The notes: generated by a model from the letters alone, not told the origin. A stretch of 64,000 nt of DNA from Castellaniella hirudinis_A (GCF_047468865.1 NZ_JBLGTV010000010.1:1-64000); one strand, 5' to 3'. Counted from the first letter of the stretch, positions 7,042 through 16,172 are shown. Translations and numbers: made by a program.

Positions 7042-9153
7042 ATGACGCGTCCTATTTCCGCCCTGCCCGACACCCTGATCAGCCAGATTGCGGCTGGCGA
7101 GGTCATCGAACGCCCCGCCTCCGTCCTGAAGGAACTGCTGGAAAACGCCCTGGATGCGGGCAGCCGGGCCATTGAAGTCCGCCTGGACGGTGGCGGCATC
7201 CGGCGCATTCTGGTGGCCGACGATGGCCACGGCATCCCGCCGGATCAGCTGGCGCTGGCCTTGCGGCGCCACGCCACCAGCAAGATCGCCACCCTGGCCG
7301 AACTGGAATCCGTGGCCACCATGGGGTTTCGCGGCGAAGCCCTGGCGTCGATCGCCTCGGTGGCGCAATTGATCTTGACCTCCCGCACGGCGGATGCCGA
7401 CCAGGCTTGGCAAATGACGGTGGATCAGGCCGCCCCCAGCCCGGCGGCCGGCCCCACGGGCACGCGGGTGGAGGTGCGGCAATTGTTCGATCACATCCCG
7501 GCGCGGCGCAAGTTTCTGCGCGCCGAAGCCACGGAATACGGCCACTGCCTGGCGGCCATCGAGCGCATCGCCCTGGCCCACCCGGAAGTCGCGCTGCGCG
7601 TGTTCCACAACGACAAGCCTCAGCGGCATTGGCCAGTGACCGACATCCTGGGACGCATCCACGACGTGTTGGGGGCCGAATTCCAGGCGCAAAGCCTGCC
7701 GGTGTCGGCCGACCAGGGCCTGATCACCCTGGAAGGCTGCATCACCCGCCCCACGTTCGCGCGGCCCCGGGCCGACCGCCAATATCTGTATGTGAATGGC
7801 CGCTATGTGCGCGACCGCACGGTGTCGCACGCCATCCGCCAGGCCTACGCCGATGTGTTGCACGGAGACCGCCAGCCCGCCTATGTGCTGTTTTTGAATC
7901 TGGATCCCGCCGGAGTGGATGTGAACGTGCATCCCGCCAAGAGCGAAGTGCGGTTCCGGGACAGCGGAGCCATCCACCGCTATGTCGCCCAGGCGCTGGG
8001 GCAGGCCCTGGCCCAGCGCGGCGGCACTGCGGGCGAAGCCGCCGATACGCCGCCCGCCCCCAGCGCCGGTGAACCCGGGCCGGCCACAACAACCGACGCG
8101 GCCGGCCAGGCAGCCTGGCCGGGGCTGTCGCTTGGCGTAACGGCGGGCAATCCACCCGGCGCGGCGCCACGCCGCCCGCCGTACCCGGCGCGGGTGCCGG
8201 TGCAGCAGCGCTTCGCACTGCATGACGCCCAGGCCACGCTGGACTGGCAGGCGCTGTACCGGCCCTTGCCCGACGATGGCGGGGCCCCGGCGGCGCCGCC
8301 CGGCGGATGGGCGGACAGCGCGCACCGGGAGGCGGACAAGGGGCTGGCGCGGCGGGCCGCGCCGCAACCGGGGGGGACGACCCGGCCAGGAACCGTCGCG
8401 GGACACGCCCCCGCCGATGCGGGGGATAGCGACGAATTCCCCCTGGGCATGGCGCTGGGCCAACTGCACGGCATTTACATCCTGGCGCAAAATGCACGCG
8501 GCCTGGTGCTGGTGGACATGCACGCGGCACATGAACGCGTGGTCTACGAACGCTTGAAAGCGGCGCTGGATGCCGCATCGCTGCCACACGACGGCACGGC
8601 GCCCGCTGCGGCACAAGACGCAGGAACAACCGCCGAAACCAGCGCCGAAGCCCGCATGCAGCCGGGAACCGATAACGGCCGCCCTCCCCAGACGATACCC
8701 CCGAAAGCCGCCCCGCTGCCCACCCAAGAACTGCTGGTGCCGGTGGTCTTCAGCGCCAGCGAAACCCAAGTGGCCATCGCCCAGGAACACCAGGACACGC
8801 TGGACAGCCTGGGCCTGCGCATCCGCGCCACCGGCCCGGCCTCGCTGGCGGTGCGGGCAGTGCCCGCGCTGCTGGCGCAAGGCGACATCGAAGCCCTGGC
8901 GCGCGGGGTGCTGGCCGATGTCGAACGCTTCGGACAATCGGCCCGCCTGACGCAACAGCGCAACGAACTGCTGTCCACCATGGCCTGCCACGGGGCGATC
9001 CGCGCCAACCGCCGCCTGAACCTGGATGAAATGAACGCCTTGCTGCGCCAGATGGAGCGCACCGAGCGCGCCGACCAGTGCAACCACGGCCGCCCCACCT
9101 GGTTTCAGTGGAGCCTGTCCGACCTGGACAAACTATTCATGCGGGGCCAGTAA
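7042..9153 (+). CDS. mutL: DNA mismatch repair protein MutL
   Basis: 703-residue GHKL ATPase that couples MutS mismatch recognition to strand incision. The N-terminal ATPase motifs are ELLENALDAG, DDGHGI and TMGFRGEALASI, and the transducer domain runs to about residue 330. A long, variable proline/alanine-rich linker follows (about 335-465). The C-terminal dimerisation domain begins GMALGQLHGIYI and contains DMHAAHERVVYE, which fits the DxHA(x)2E(x)4E metal-binding endonuclease motif. This is therefore an incising MutL, as expected where MutH is absent. miaA starts 2 nt after the stop. Confidence 0.95.
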   Translation: MTRPISALPDTLISQIAAGEVIERPASVLKELLENALDAGSRAIEVRLDGGGIRRILVADDGHGIPPDQLALALRRHATSKIATLAELESVATMGFRGEALASIASVAQLILTSRTADADQAWQMTVDQAAPSPAAGPTGTRVEVRQLFDHIPARRKFLRAEATEYGHCLAAIERIALAHPEVALRVFHNDKPQRHWPVTDILGRIHDVLGAEFQAQSLPVSADQGLITLEGCITRPTFARPRADRQYLYVNGRYVRDRTVSHAIRQAYADVLHGDRQPAYVLFLNLDPAGVDVNVHPAKSEVRFRDSGAIHRYVAQALGQALAQRGGTAGEAADTPPAPSAGEPGPATTTDAAGQAAWPGLSLGVTAGNPPGAAPRRPPYPARVPVQQRFALHDAQATLDWQALYRPLPDDGGAPAAPPGGWADSAHREADKGLARRAAPQPGGTTRPGTVAGHAPADAGDSDEFPLGMALGQLHGIYILAQNARGLVLVDMHAAHERVVYERLKAALDAASLPHDGTAPAAAQDAGTTAETSAEARMQPGTDNGRPPQTIPPKAAPLPTQELLVPVVFSASETQVAIAQEHQDTLDSLGLRIRATGPASLAVRAVPALLAQGDIEALARGVLADVERFGQSARLTQQRNELLSTMACHGAIRANRRLNLDEMNALLRQMERTERADQCNHGRPTWFQWSLSDLDKLFMRGQ

Positions 9154-9155
9154 GC

Positions 9156-10109
9156 ATGGCCGATGCCCAGCCCACCTTGCTGTGCCTGGCGGGGCCGACG
9201 GCGTCAGGCAAGTCGGCCGCGTCTTTGGCGCTGGCGCAGCGTTGGCCGATCGAACTGATCATCATGGATTCGGCGACAATTTACCGGGGGATGGACATCG
9301 GCACAGCCAAGCCCAGCCACCAAGAGCAGGCCCGGGTGCCGCACCACCTGCTGGATATCCGCGATCCCGCCCAGGCGTATTCGGCGGCAGAATTCGCCCG
9401 CGACGCCGCCGCCCTGACGCAAACCATCCGCGCGCGAGGCCGCATGCCGGTGCTGTGCGGGGGCACCATGCTGTATTACAAGGCGCTGCGCGAGGGGCTG
9501 AACGCGCTGCCCTCCGCCGATCCGGCCACCCGCGCGGCGCTGGACGCCCAGGCCCGCGCCCGGGGCTGGCCCGCCCTGCACGCCGAACTGGCCCGTGTGG
9601 ATCCCGCCACAGCCGCCCGGCTGGCCCCCAACGACAGCCAGCGGCTGCAACGCGCCCTGGAAATCTGGCACAGCAGCGGCCGCACCATGAGCGACTGGCT
9701 GGCCCAACCGGCCCGGCCCGTCTTGCCGGGTTGGCGCTTCGTGACCATCAGCCTGGAACCATCCGACCGCGCGGTGCTGCACACCCGCATCGCCCAGCGC
9801 TACCAGGCCATGCTGGCTCTGGGCCTGCTGGATGAAGTGCGCGCCCTGCACGCCCGCCCGGATCTGCACCCGGGGCTGCCCGCCATCCGCTGCGTGGGCT
9901 ACCGGCAACTGTGGGATCACCTGGACGGGCGGGTCTCCCTGGACACGGCCATCGAACAGGCCATCGCCGCCACCCGCCAACTGGCCAAGCGCCAGATCAC
10001 CTGGCTGCGTGCGCTGCCCGAACGCCATATCGTGGACTGCCTGTCCACGCAGGCCGTGTCGGAAATAACGCAGTTCTGCAGTCAATACCTGCCGGATCAT
10101 CTACGATAA
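9156..10109 (+). CDS. miaA: tRNA dimethylallyltransferase MiaA
   Basis: 317-residue enzyme adding a dimethylallyl group to A37 of UNN-reading tRNAs. The P-loop is GPTASGKS (about residues 13-20). The DSATIYRGMDIGTAKP segment, the HHLLDIRDP motif, GGTMLYYKAL and the C-terminal AIRCVGYRQLW/ TRQLAKRQITWLR substrate-binding motifs all match the family. The start at 9156 follows mutL's stop by 2 nt; a longer frame begins inside mutL but lacks family similarity. Confidence 0.95.
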   Translation: MADAQPTLLCLAGPTASGKSAASLALAQRWPIELIIMDSATIYRGMDIGTAKPSHQEQARVPHHLLDIRDPAQAYSAAEFARDAAALTQTIRARGRMPVLCGGTMLYYKALREGLNALPSADPATRAALDAQARARGWPALHAELARVDPATAARLAPNDSQRLQRALEIWHSSGRTMSDWLAQPARPVLPGWRFVTISLEPSDRAVLHTRIAQRYQAMLALGLLDEVRALHARPDLHPGLPAIRCVGYRQLWDHLDGRVSLDTAIEQAIAATRQLAKRQITWLRALPERHIVDCLSTQAVSEITQFCSQYLPDHLR

Positions 10110-10137
10110 GGCCATTGCCGCCTCTGGAGCTGACATC

Positions 10138-10410
10138 ATGAAAACTGAACACCTGACTGTGGCCACCAGCCCGACATTCAAGGCGTTTCTGCTACGACAA
10201 GCCCGCCTGCAAAATATCGACGTATCGGAGCTTATCCGCCGCCAATTCCATCCCCCGGCAGAAACCGCTACCCTGCGTCTATTGACGCATCAGTTACGCC
10301 AAGCCACCAAACGGGCAGATAAAGCCCTGGACGCCAGCCTGCAAGCCATCGAAGACACCCAGACCAGAATCCAGCAGCTTCGCGCCGCTGCCCGCAAGGA
10401 ATCCCAATGA
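10138..10410 (+). CDS. Small RHH-like protein of unknown function
   Basis: 90 residues. The first 35 read like a ribbon-helix-helix DNA-binding fold (HLTVATSPTFKAFLLRQA followed by IDVSELIRRQF); the rest is a predicted coiled coil (heptad-like leucines and alanines, QLRQATKRADKALDASLQAI). GGAG lies just upstream of the ATG. Its stop overlaps the next small gene by 4 bp (ATGA), so they form a coupled pair. The arrangement resembles antitoxin-type or plasmid/ICE accessory regulators, but I do not recognise a named family. Confidence 0.65.
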   Translation: MKTEHLTVATSPTFKAFLLRQARLQNIDVSELIRRQFHPPAETATLRLLTHQLRQATKRADKALDASLQAIEDTQTRIQQLRAAARKESQ

Positions 10411-10595
10411 GCCTCATGAGCGACGCTGCCAACGCCGTAAAAGCTGCCTTGCAGTTATCAAACAAAGTCGAACGCACCCACATCAGTCTGCAAAAACTGA
10501 CCGGCATCCTGGAAGATCACGAAAAGCGTTTAATCCGAATGGAAACACGCTGGGAAACGGCGGTGCAATTAAACACGCACCGCCATTCAGGCTGA
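10407..10595 (+). CDS. Small coiled-coil protein of unknown function
   Basis: 62 residues, mostly predicted helix with heptad spacing (ALQLSNKVERTHISLQKL then EDHEKRLIRMETRWE). It overlaps the preceding RHH-like gene by an ATGA junction and ends 1 nt before the convergent purM stop. Similar short proteins starting MSL-SDA-AV and carrying 'HEKRL-RME' occur beside small DNA-binding proteins in other proteobacteria as far as I recall; no function is known to me. Confidence 0.6.
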   Translation: MSLMSDAANAVKAALQLSNKVERTHISLQKLTGILEDHEKRLIRMETRWETAVQLNTHRHSG

Positions 10596-10596
10596 A

Positions 10597-11646
10597 TCAG
10601 ACTACGATGGTTTTGGGGCCGCCCGCCTGCTGCGGAACGACCTGCCCCAGGGTGTAGACGGTTTCGCCACCGGCCTGCAAGGTGGCGGCAATGGCGCCGG
10701 CCTGGGCGGTATCGACCACCAGCACCATGCCGATGCCGCAGTTGAAGACACGGGCCATTTCGTGGTCGGACACCCCGCCTTGGGCTTGCAGCCACTGAAA
10801 CAGCGCGGGCCATTGCCAGGCATCGCGGTGCACCTGGGCGCACAGGCCGTCGCGCAGGATGCGCGGGATGTTTTCGAGCAGGCCGCCGCCGGTGATGTGG
10901 GCCAGCCCCTTGATGGCGGTGCCGTGCGCGGCCAGCGCGGCCAGCACCGATTTGACGTAGATGCGGGTGGGCTGCATGACCACGTCGCCCAGGGGGCGGC
11001 CGCCCATATCCTGGTCGGGCCGGGCATGGGCATGCTGCAGAATCTTGCGCACCAGGGAATAGCCGTTGGAATGCGCGCCGCTGGAGGCCAGCCCCAGCAG
11101 CGTGTCGCCCATCTGGATGCCGGCGCCGTCGATGAGTTTGGATTTTTCGACGGCCCCCACGGCAAAACCGGCCAGATCGTATTCGCCATCGGGGTACATG
11201 CCGGGCATTTCGGCGGTTTCTCCGCCGATCAGGGCGCAGCCGGCCTGTTCGCAGCCCTGGGCAATGCCGCCCACCACCTGGGCGGCGGTATCGACGGACA
11301 GCTTGCCGCAGGCAAAATAATCCAGAAAATACAGGGGTTCGGCCCCCTGGACGAGAATGTCGTTGACGCTCATGGCGACGAGGTCGATGCCGACGGTGTC
11401 GTGGCGCTGCCATTCGAAAGCCAGGCGCAGCTTGGTGCCCACGCCGTCGGTGCCGGACACCAGGATGGGTTCTTTCAGATGCGGGGGCACCTGGAACAAA
11501 GCCCCGAAACCGCCGATGCCGGCCATGACGCCCGGACGCAGGGTGCGGGCCGCCAGAGGTTTGATGCGGTCGACCAGGGCGTCGCCGGCGTCGATATCGA
11601 CACCCGCGTCGCGGTATGTCAGGGAGGGGGAAGTGCCTTGTGTCAT
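10597..11646 (-). CDS. purM: Phosphoribosylformylglycinamidine cyclo-ligase (AIR synthetase) PurM
   Basis: 349-residue enzyme forming AIR from FGAM with ATP, the fifth step of purine synthesis. Family blocks: LTYRDAGVDIDAGDALV at the start, FGALF, LVSGTDGVGTKLRLA, the MSVNDILVQGAEPLYFLDY segment, GGETAEMPGMY, and ITGGGLLENIPRI near the C-terminus. The start at 11646 matches the usual 'M-(x)n-LTYRDAGVDI' beginning; upstream in-frame codons cover the hda promoter region. Divergent from hda with a 91-bp gap. Confidence 0.95.
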   Translation of the reverse strand: MTQGTSPSLTYRDAGVDIDAGDALVDRIKPLAARTLRPGVMAGIGGFGALFQVPPHLKEPILVSGTDGVGTKLRLAFEWQRHDTVGIDLVAMSVNDILVQGAEPLYFLDYFACGKLSVDTAAQVVGGIAQGCEQAGCALIGGETAEMPGMYPDGEYDLAGFAVGAVEKSKLIDGAGIQMGDTLLGLASSGAHSNGYSLVRKILQHAHARPDQDMGGRPLGDVVMQPTRIYVKSVLAALAAHGTAIKGLAHITGGGLLENIPRILRDGLCAQVHRDAWQWPALFQWLQAQGGVSDHEMARVFNCGIGMVLVVDTAQAGAIAATLQAGGETVYTLGQVVPQQAGGPKTIVV

Positions 11647-11737
11647 GAGAAAAGCCGCCGAATGTGCAAGAATTGCAGGTTTGGACAATAGTGGCCTGAT
11701 TTTAACCCGGCCAGCCACACCGCATGACACGCATGGC

Positions 11738-12421
11738 ATGACACAGCAACTATTACTGGATATCCTGCCCGGGACGCTGCCCTCCCTGGACGGTTTTGTT
11801 GCAGGCCCCAACCAGGCGGCCCTGGATGCTGTGCGCGGCCTGGCTCCCGGCCACGCCCTGTATCTCTGGGGCGGGGTCGGATCGGGGCGCAGCCATCTGC
11901 TGCGCGCCTGCGTGCAGGCCCAAGGCGGCCATTACCTGGACGCCCGCACCCCGGCGCACTGGCTGCAGGGCCTGGCCACCGATGAAGACCGCAGCCTGAA
12001 CCTGGTGGCTGTCGATGACGTCAATGATCTGAACGAAGCGGCTCAAGCCGCTTTATTCGCCCTGTTCAATCGCTGGCGGGCCACGGCCAGCACGGCCGAT
12101 GCCTTTGCCCTGCTGACCGCGGGCGACCGCGCGCCCCTGACGATGCCGCTGCGCGAAGACCTGCGCACCCGCCTGGGCTGGGATCTGGTGTTTCGCATCG
12201 AACAGCTGTCCGACGAAGACCGCGCTCAGGCGCTGCGCGACCGCGCCCAGCAGCGCGGGCTGGCCCTGCCCGACGACGTGCTGCATTGGATTCTGATCCA
12301 CCACGACCGCGACATGGAACGTCTGAGCAGCCTGATCGACCGCCTGGATCAGTATTCCCTGGCGCGGCACCGGCCGGTGACCCTGCCCCTATTGAAGGAA
12401 CTGCTGGCCGATACACACTGA
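11738..12421 (+). CDS. hda: DnaA regulatory inactivator Hda
   Basis: 227-residue AAA+ DnaA paralogue that, with the DNA-loaded sliding clamp, stimulates hydrolysis of DnaA-ATP after initiation. The N-terminal QQLLLDIL is a clamp-binding-like motif. The degenerate P-loop GVGSGRSHLL is typical of Hda, as are the box with LNLVAVDDVNDLNEAAQAALF and the C-terminal DRDMERLSSLIDRLDQYSL. It lacks DnaA's DNA-binding domain IV. Start chosen at 11738, where the clamp motif begins. The purM-divergent, HAD/pcnB-adjacent location is common in Burkholderiales. Confidence 0.93.
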   Translation: MTQQLLLDILPGTLPSLDGFVAGPNQAALDAVRGLAPGHALYLWGGVGSGRSHLLRACVQAQGGHYLDARTPAHWLQGLATDEDRSLNLVAVDDVNDLNEAAQAALFALFNRWRATASTADAFALLTAGDRAPLTMPLREDLRTRLGWDLVFRIEQLSDEDRAQALRDRAQQRGLALPDDVLHWILIHHDRDMERLSSLIDRLDQYSLARHRPVTLPLLKELLADTH

Positions 12422-12557
12422 CCCCGGCAACCCGCGCGTATCCGACTCGCCCGCGCAGGTTTCCCGATGCCCGCTGTGCGCAAGCACGCCGCGGCCCCCT
12501 GAACCCGCTACGGATCGACCGCCACCACGGAAGACCGGTTTTTTTACCAGAATATCC

Positions 12558-13262
12558 ATGCACACCTATTCCCATCTGGCCCTGTTCGACCTGGATCACA
12601 CTTTGCTGCCCTTCGACAGCGATTATCAATGGGCGGAATTTCTCGCCCGCACCGGGCGGGCGGGCGACCCCGACGCGGCCCGCCGACGCAACGACGACCT
12701 GATGCGGCGCTACAACGAAGGCACGCTGTCGGCCGACGAAGCGGCCGATTTCATGCTGGGCCTGCTGCGCCTGGGGCCGCCGGAAGACCTGGCGGCCTGG
12801 CACCAGGACTACATGCGCGAAGTCGTGCGGCCCGGCCTGCTGCCCGCCGCCCAGGCCCTGGTGGCCGACCACCAAGTGCGCGGCGGCCTGTGCGCCATCG
12901 TTACGGCCACCAACGCCTTTGTCACCGCGCCGATCGCCCAGGCCCTGGGCTTCGACCACCTGATCGCCACCATTCCGCAGCGCGACGCCGAAGGCCGCTA
13001 CACAGGGCGCATAGACGGCACCCCGAGCTTCAAGGCGGGCAAGGTGCTGCGGGTGCGCGACTGGCTGCGCACACTGGATCTGCAACTGGAAAATTTCACG
13101 GAATCCTGGTTCTACAGCGACTCGATGAACGACCTCCCCCTGCTCGAAGCTGTTTCGCATCCGGTGGCCACCAATCCCAGCCCCGCCCTGCGCGAACTGG
13201 CCCAGGGCCGAAATTGGCGTATTCTGGACTTGTTTGCGGACATGCGGGACACAAAGTCCTAA
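12558..13262 (+). CDS. HAD-superfamily subfamily IB hydrolase
   Basis: 234-residue phosphatase-like protein. HAD motif I is ALFDLDHTLLP with the nucleophile DxD; motif II is the TATN segment; the motif III lysine lies in GTPSFKAGKV; motif IV is YSDSMNDLPLLEAV. The helical cap between motifs I and II is that of SerB-like IB phosphatases. The physiological substrate is unknown. Its end is 10 nt before pcnB, so they are likely co-transcribed. Confidence 0.88.
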   Translation: MHTYSHLALFDLDHTLLPFDSDYQWAEFLARTGRAGDPDAARRRNDDLMRRYNEGTLSADEAADFMLGLLRLGPPEDLAAWHQDYMREVVRPGLLPAAQALVADHQVRGGLCAIVTATNAFVTAPIAQALGFDHLIATIPQRDAEGRYTGRIDGTPSFKAGKVLRVRDWLRTLDLQLENFTESWFYSDSMNDLPLLEAVSHPVATNPSPALRELAQGRNWRILDLFADMRDTKS

Positions 13263-13272
13263 AATACGCGCC

Positions 13273-14652
13273 ATGCTGAAGCAGACCATCAAAACTTTCG
13301 TTTCCCGCCTGTTCGCCGCGCCGCCCAGTGGCCCGGTGCGCCTATCCCATGACAAGCACGGCATCGACCGCCGCCTGGTGTCGCGCCATGCCATCAAGGT
13401 CTGCGAAGTCCTGAACCAGCATGGCTTCGACGCCTATATCGTCGGCGGGGCGGTGCGCGACCTCATCGTCGGCCTGCAGCCCAAGGATTTCGACGTCGCC
13501 ACCAATGCCACGCCCAACCAGATCCGGCCGCTGTTTCGCCGGGCCCGCATCATCGGCCGGCGCTTCCAGCTGGTGCACGTGGTGTTCGGCCAGGAAATCA
13601 TTGAAACCTCCACCTTCCGGGCGCCGGCATCGGGCGACCAAGAAACCGACGCCCATGGCCGCATCCTGCGCGACAATGAGTTCGGCACCCACGAAGAAGA
13701 CGCCGCCCGCCGCGATTTCACCATCAATGCGCTGTATTACGACCCGCTCAAGGAAGAAGTCATCGACTTCCACCAAGGGGTGGCCGACCTGAAAAACCGG
13801 GTGGTGCGCATGATCGGCGACCCGGAAACACGCTACCGCGAAGACCCGGTGCGCATGCTGCGCGCACTGCGCTTCCAGGCCAAGCTGGGGGCCCGCATCG
13901 ACCCGGCCACCGAAGCCCCCATCGCCCCGCTGGCGGCGCTGATCGAACACGTTCCCGCCTCGCGGCTGTTCGACGAAACCCTGAAACTGCTGACCTGCGG
14001 GCACGCCATGGACTGCCTGCGCGAACTGCGCCGCTCGGGCCTGACCAAAAGCCTGATCCCCCTGATCGACCGGATTTTCGAAGAAGACGGCGGCGAGGCC
14101 TTCGTGGAAATCGCGCTGTCGCGCACCGATGCGCGCGTGCGCGCCGGCAAGCCCATCAGCCCCAGTTTCCTGTTCGCGGCCCTGCTGTGGCGCCTGGTTC
14201 AGAAACGCTGGGCCAAGCTGATGGCCCAGGACATGCCGCGCAACGAAGCCCTCATCCAGGCCGCCGATTCCGTCATCCAGGAACAAATGCACAAGCTGGC
14301 CATCCAGCGCCGCCACCAGGCCGACATGCGCGAAATCTGGCTGATGCAGGCGCGTTTCGAGCGCGCCACGGTGCGCTCGATCTGGCGCATGATGGAACAG
14401 CCCCGCTTTCGGGCGGCCGTGGATTTCCTGCAGTTGCGCGCCGAATCCCGCGAAGTGGACAGCGTGTTGGCGCAATGGTGGATGGATCTGGCCAACAGCG
14501 GCGACGAACGCCGCAGCGAAATGATCGACATCTGGCAGGCCGGCCACGCCGGGGCGCGGCGCATCGGCGCCGGCAACGCCAACCGCAAACGGCGGCGGCG
14601 GCGCAAATCCACCACCGGCCAGGACGGCGGCACAGAAGCCTCAGACGCATGA
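13273..14652 (+). CDS. pcnB: Poly(A) polymerase I PcnB
   Basis: 459-residue class II nucleotidyltransferase that adds 3' poly(A) tails and so promotes RNA decay. The head domain shows YIVGGAVRDLIVGLQPKDFDVATNATP with the catalytic acidic pair, then RRARIIGRRFQLVHVVFG and EEDAARRDFTINALYYDP. The PcnB-specific long C-terminus ends in a very basic tail (NRKRRRRRK). This separates it from CCA-adding enzymes. The start at 13273 is an ATG; PcnB genes elsewhere can use non-AUG starts, so a slightly longer form is not excluded. ATGA overlap with folK. Confidence 0.93.
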   Translation: MLKQTIKTFVSRLFAAPPSGPVRLSHDKHGIDRRLVSRHAIKVCEVLNQHGFDAYIVGGAVRDLIVGLQPKDFDVATNATPNQIRPLFRRARIIGRRFQLVHVVFGQEIIETSTFRAPASGDQETDAHGRILRDNEFGTHEEDAARRDFTINALYYDPLKEEVIDFHQGVADLKNRVVRMIGDPETRYREDPVRMLRALRFQAKLGARIDPATEAPIAPLAALIEHVPASRLFDETLKLLTCGHAMDCLRELRRSGLTKSLIPLIDRIFEEDGGEAFVEIALSRTDARVRAGKPISPSFLFAALLWRLVQKRWAKLMAQDMPRNEALIQAADSVIQEQMHKLAIQRRHQADMREIWLMQARFERATVRSIWRMMEQPRFRAAVDFLQLRAESREVDSVLAQWWMDLANSGDERRSEMIDIWQAGHAGARRIGAGNANRKRRRRRKSTTGQDGGTEASDA

Positions 14653-15194
14653 CACCGGGAAACAGCCCTGCGGCGGCCGACGCGTTGCCGGCCTCCGCGC
14701 AATTGCTTGAATCAGCAGCGCCCAGCCTGGCGTTCATCGGGCTGGGAGCCAATCTGGGCGATGCCCATGCCACTTTGAAAGCCGCCGGCCAGGCGCTGGC
14801 CGCAGTGCCCGGCGTCGTGGCCCTGCGCCTGTCGCCGTTCTATGGCACGGCCCCGGTGGGGTGCGCCGGCCCGGACTACGTCAATGCCGTGGCGGAAATC
14901 CAGACCCGGCTGACCGCATCGGCCTTGTTGGGTGCCCTGCAGGCCATCGAACAGGCCCACGGACGCCTGCGCCCCTATCGCAACGCGCCGCGCACGCTGG
15001 ATCTGGATCTGCTGTGGTACGCTGGACTGTTCATCGACCTGCCGCAACTGACCGTGCCGCACCCCCGCATGCACGAACGCGCTTTTGTCTTGCGCCCCCT
15101 GATGGACCTGGCCCCGGGCCTGGTGCTGCCCCAGGGGGATTTACCCACCCTGCTGGCCGCCTGCGCCGGACAAGCCATTCGACCCTGCCCATGA
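14649..15194 (+). CDS. folK: 2-amino-4-hydroxy-6-hydroxymethyldihydropteridine pyrophosphokinase FolK
   Basis: 181-residue HPPK that transfers pyrophosphate from ATP to 6-hydroxymethyl-dihydropterin in folate synthesis. Motifs: FIGLGANLGDAHATL, the YGTAPVGCAGPDYVNAV loop and RNAPRTLDLDLLWY, where the aspartates bind magnesium, then VPHPRMHERAFVL. There is a non-conserved N-terminal extension of about 28 residues. Its ATG overlaps the pcnB stop (ATGA), and its own stop overlaps folA the same way, giving a tightly coupled folate pair. Confidence 0.94.
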   Translation: MTPGNSPAAADALPASAQLLESAAPSLAFIGLGANLGDAHATLKAAGQALAAVPGVVALRLSPFYGTAPVGCAGPDYVNAVAEIQTRLTASALLGALQAIEQAHGRLRPYRNAPRTLDLDLLWYAGLFIDLPQLTVPHPRMHERAFVLRPLMDLAPGLVLPQGDLPTLLAACAGQAIRPCP

Positions 15195-15691
15195 CACAGC
15201 CCTGCCCCTCGCCCATGATCCGCCTGGTGGTGGCCTATACCGAAAATCGGGTGATCGGCCGCGACGGCGGCATGCCTTGGCACCTGCCCGGCGACCTGGC
15301 GCATTTCAAGCGCAGCACGCTGGGCCATCCGATTGTGATGGGCCGCAAGACCTGGCGGTCACTGGGCCGGCCCTTGCCGGGCCGGCGCAATCTGGTGCTG
15401 ACGCGCGATGCGGGTTTCAGCGCGCCGGGGGCGGAATGCTTCGCCAGCCTGGATGCGGCGCTGGCCAGCTGCGCCGATGCGGCCGTGGTCTGTGTGATTG
15501 GCGGAGAGCAAATTTTCAAGCTGGCCCTGCCGCTGGCCCATGCCGTGATCGCCACCGAAATCCACGCACAAATCGAAGGCGATACCTGGTTTCCCGCCCT
15601 GCCTGCCGGGCAATGGCAAGAAGCCGAGCGCCAGGCCCAACCCGCGGAAAACGGTCTGCGCTATGACTTCGTGGTGTATCGGCGGATCTGA
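15191..15691 (+). CDS. folA: Dihydrofolate reductase FolA
   Basis: 166-residue DHFR reducing dihydrofolate to tetrahydrofolate with NADPH. Visible signatures: LVVAYTENRVIGRDGGMPWHL (split active-site loop with the catalytic acid in HLPGDL), GHPIVMGRKTW (NADPH site) and CVIGGEQIFKLAL. The ATG at 15191 overlaps folK's stop; an internal ATG at 15215 gives a form closer to the usual DHFR N-terminus and may be the real start. Next to folK, it completes two non-adjacent folate steps in one transcript. Confidence 0.95.
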   Translation: MTQPCPSPMIRLVVAYTENRVIGRDGGMPWHLPGDLAHFKRSTLGHPIVMGRKTWRSLGRPLPGRRNLVLTRDAGFSAPGAECFASLDAALASCADAAVVCVIGGEQIFKLALPLAHAVIATEIHAQIEGDTWFPALPAGQWQEAERQAQPAENGLRYDFVVYRRI

Positions 15692-15798
15692 CCGGCAGCG
15701 ACCGCGCGGCGAAGGGGTGGCCGTGCGACGGCCAAGGTTCTATCTGCTTGGCTTGATGACTTGACACGCAGCCGACTCAGCCAGACAGGACACCAGGC

Positions 15799-16011
15799 TC
15801 AAGCCCCCGATTTTTCTCGCGCCCGGATGGCGGTGACGGGTTCGCCGGCGATCCCCCAATTGTCGGTATCGACTTCTTCGATGACGACAAAGGTGGTTTT
15901 CGGGTTTTTTCCCAGCACATCCACCAGCAGCTGGGTGGCGCCCTGCATCAGGCGTTGCTTTTGTTCGGCGGTCACGCCTTCGCGGGTGATTTTGATGTTG
16001 ACGTAGGGCAT
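15799..16011 (-). CDS. 4-oxalocrotonate tautomerase-family enzyme
   Basis: 70-residue tautomerase with the catalytic Pro1 after Met removal (MPYVNIKITREGVTAEQK) and the conserved arginine-bearing centre (VLGKNPKTTFVVIEEVDTDNWGIAGEP). Such small hexameric enzymes tautomerise 2-hydroxymuconate-like enols. It stands alone rather than in an aromatic-degradation operon, so the substrate is unknown. Confidence 0.9.
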   Translation of the reverse strand: MPYVNIKITREGVTAEQKQRLMQGATQLLVDVLGKNPKTTFVVIEEVDTDNWGIAGEPVTAIRAREKSGA

Positions 16012-16172
16012 GGGGTGTTTCCTATTTGGGGGTGAATGGAAGGGGTTGCCGCTGGGATGTTACTCCTGTTGTCTCGAAGACCGGGGAGATTGCGCGTTTG
16101 CCGTGGTTTGCCGTTGTGTTGTCGCGGGTTCTTATGTTGCGATTTGTGGGCTGTGCACGTCCGCCCCCTGTC

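Noticed and set aside
6805..9087. 760-codon minus-strand ORF opposite mutL
   Set aside because: Mirror of a well-supported MutL; low-complexity G/R/H/Q composition typical of antisense frames.
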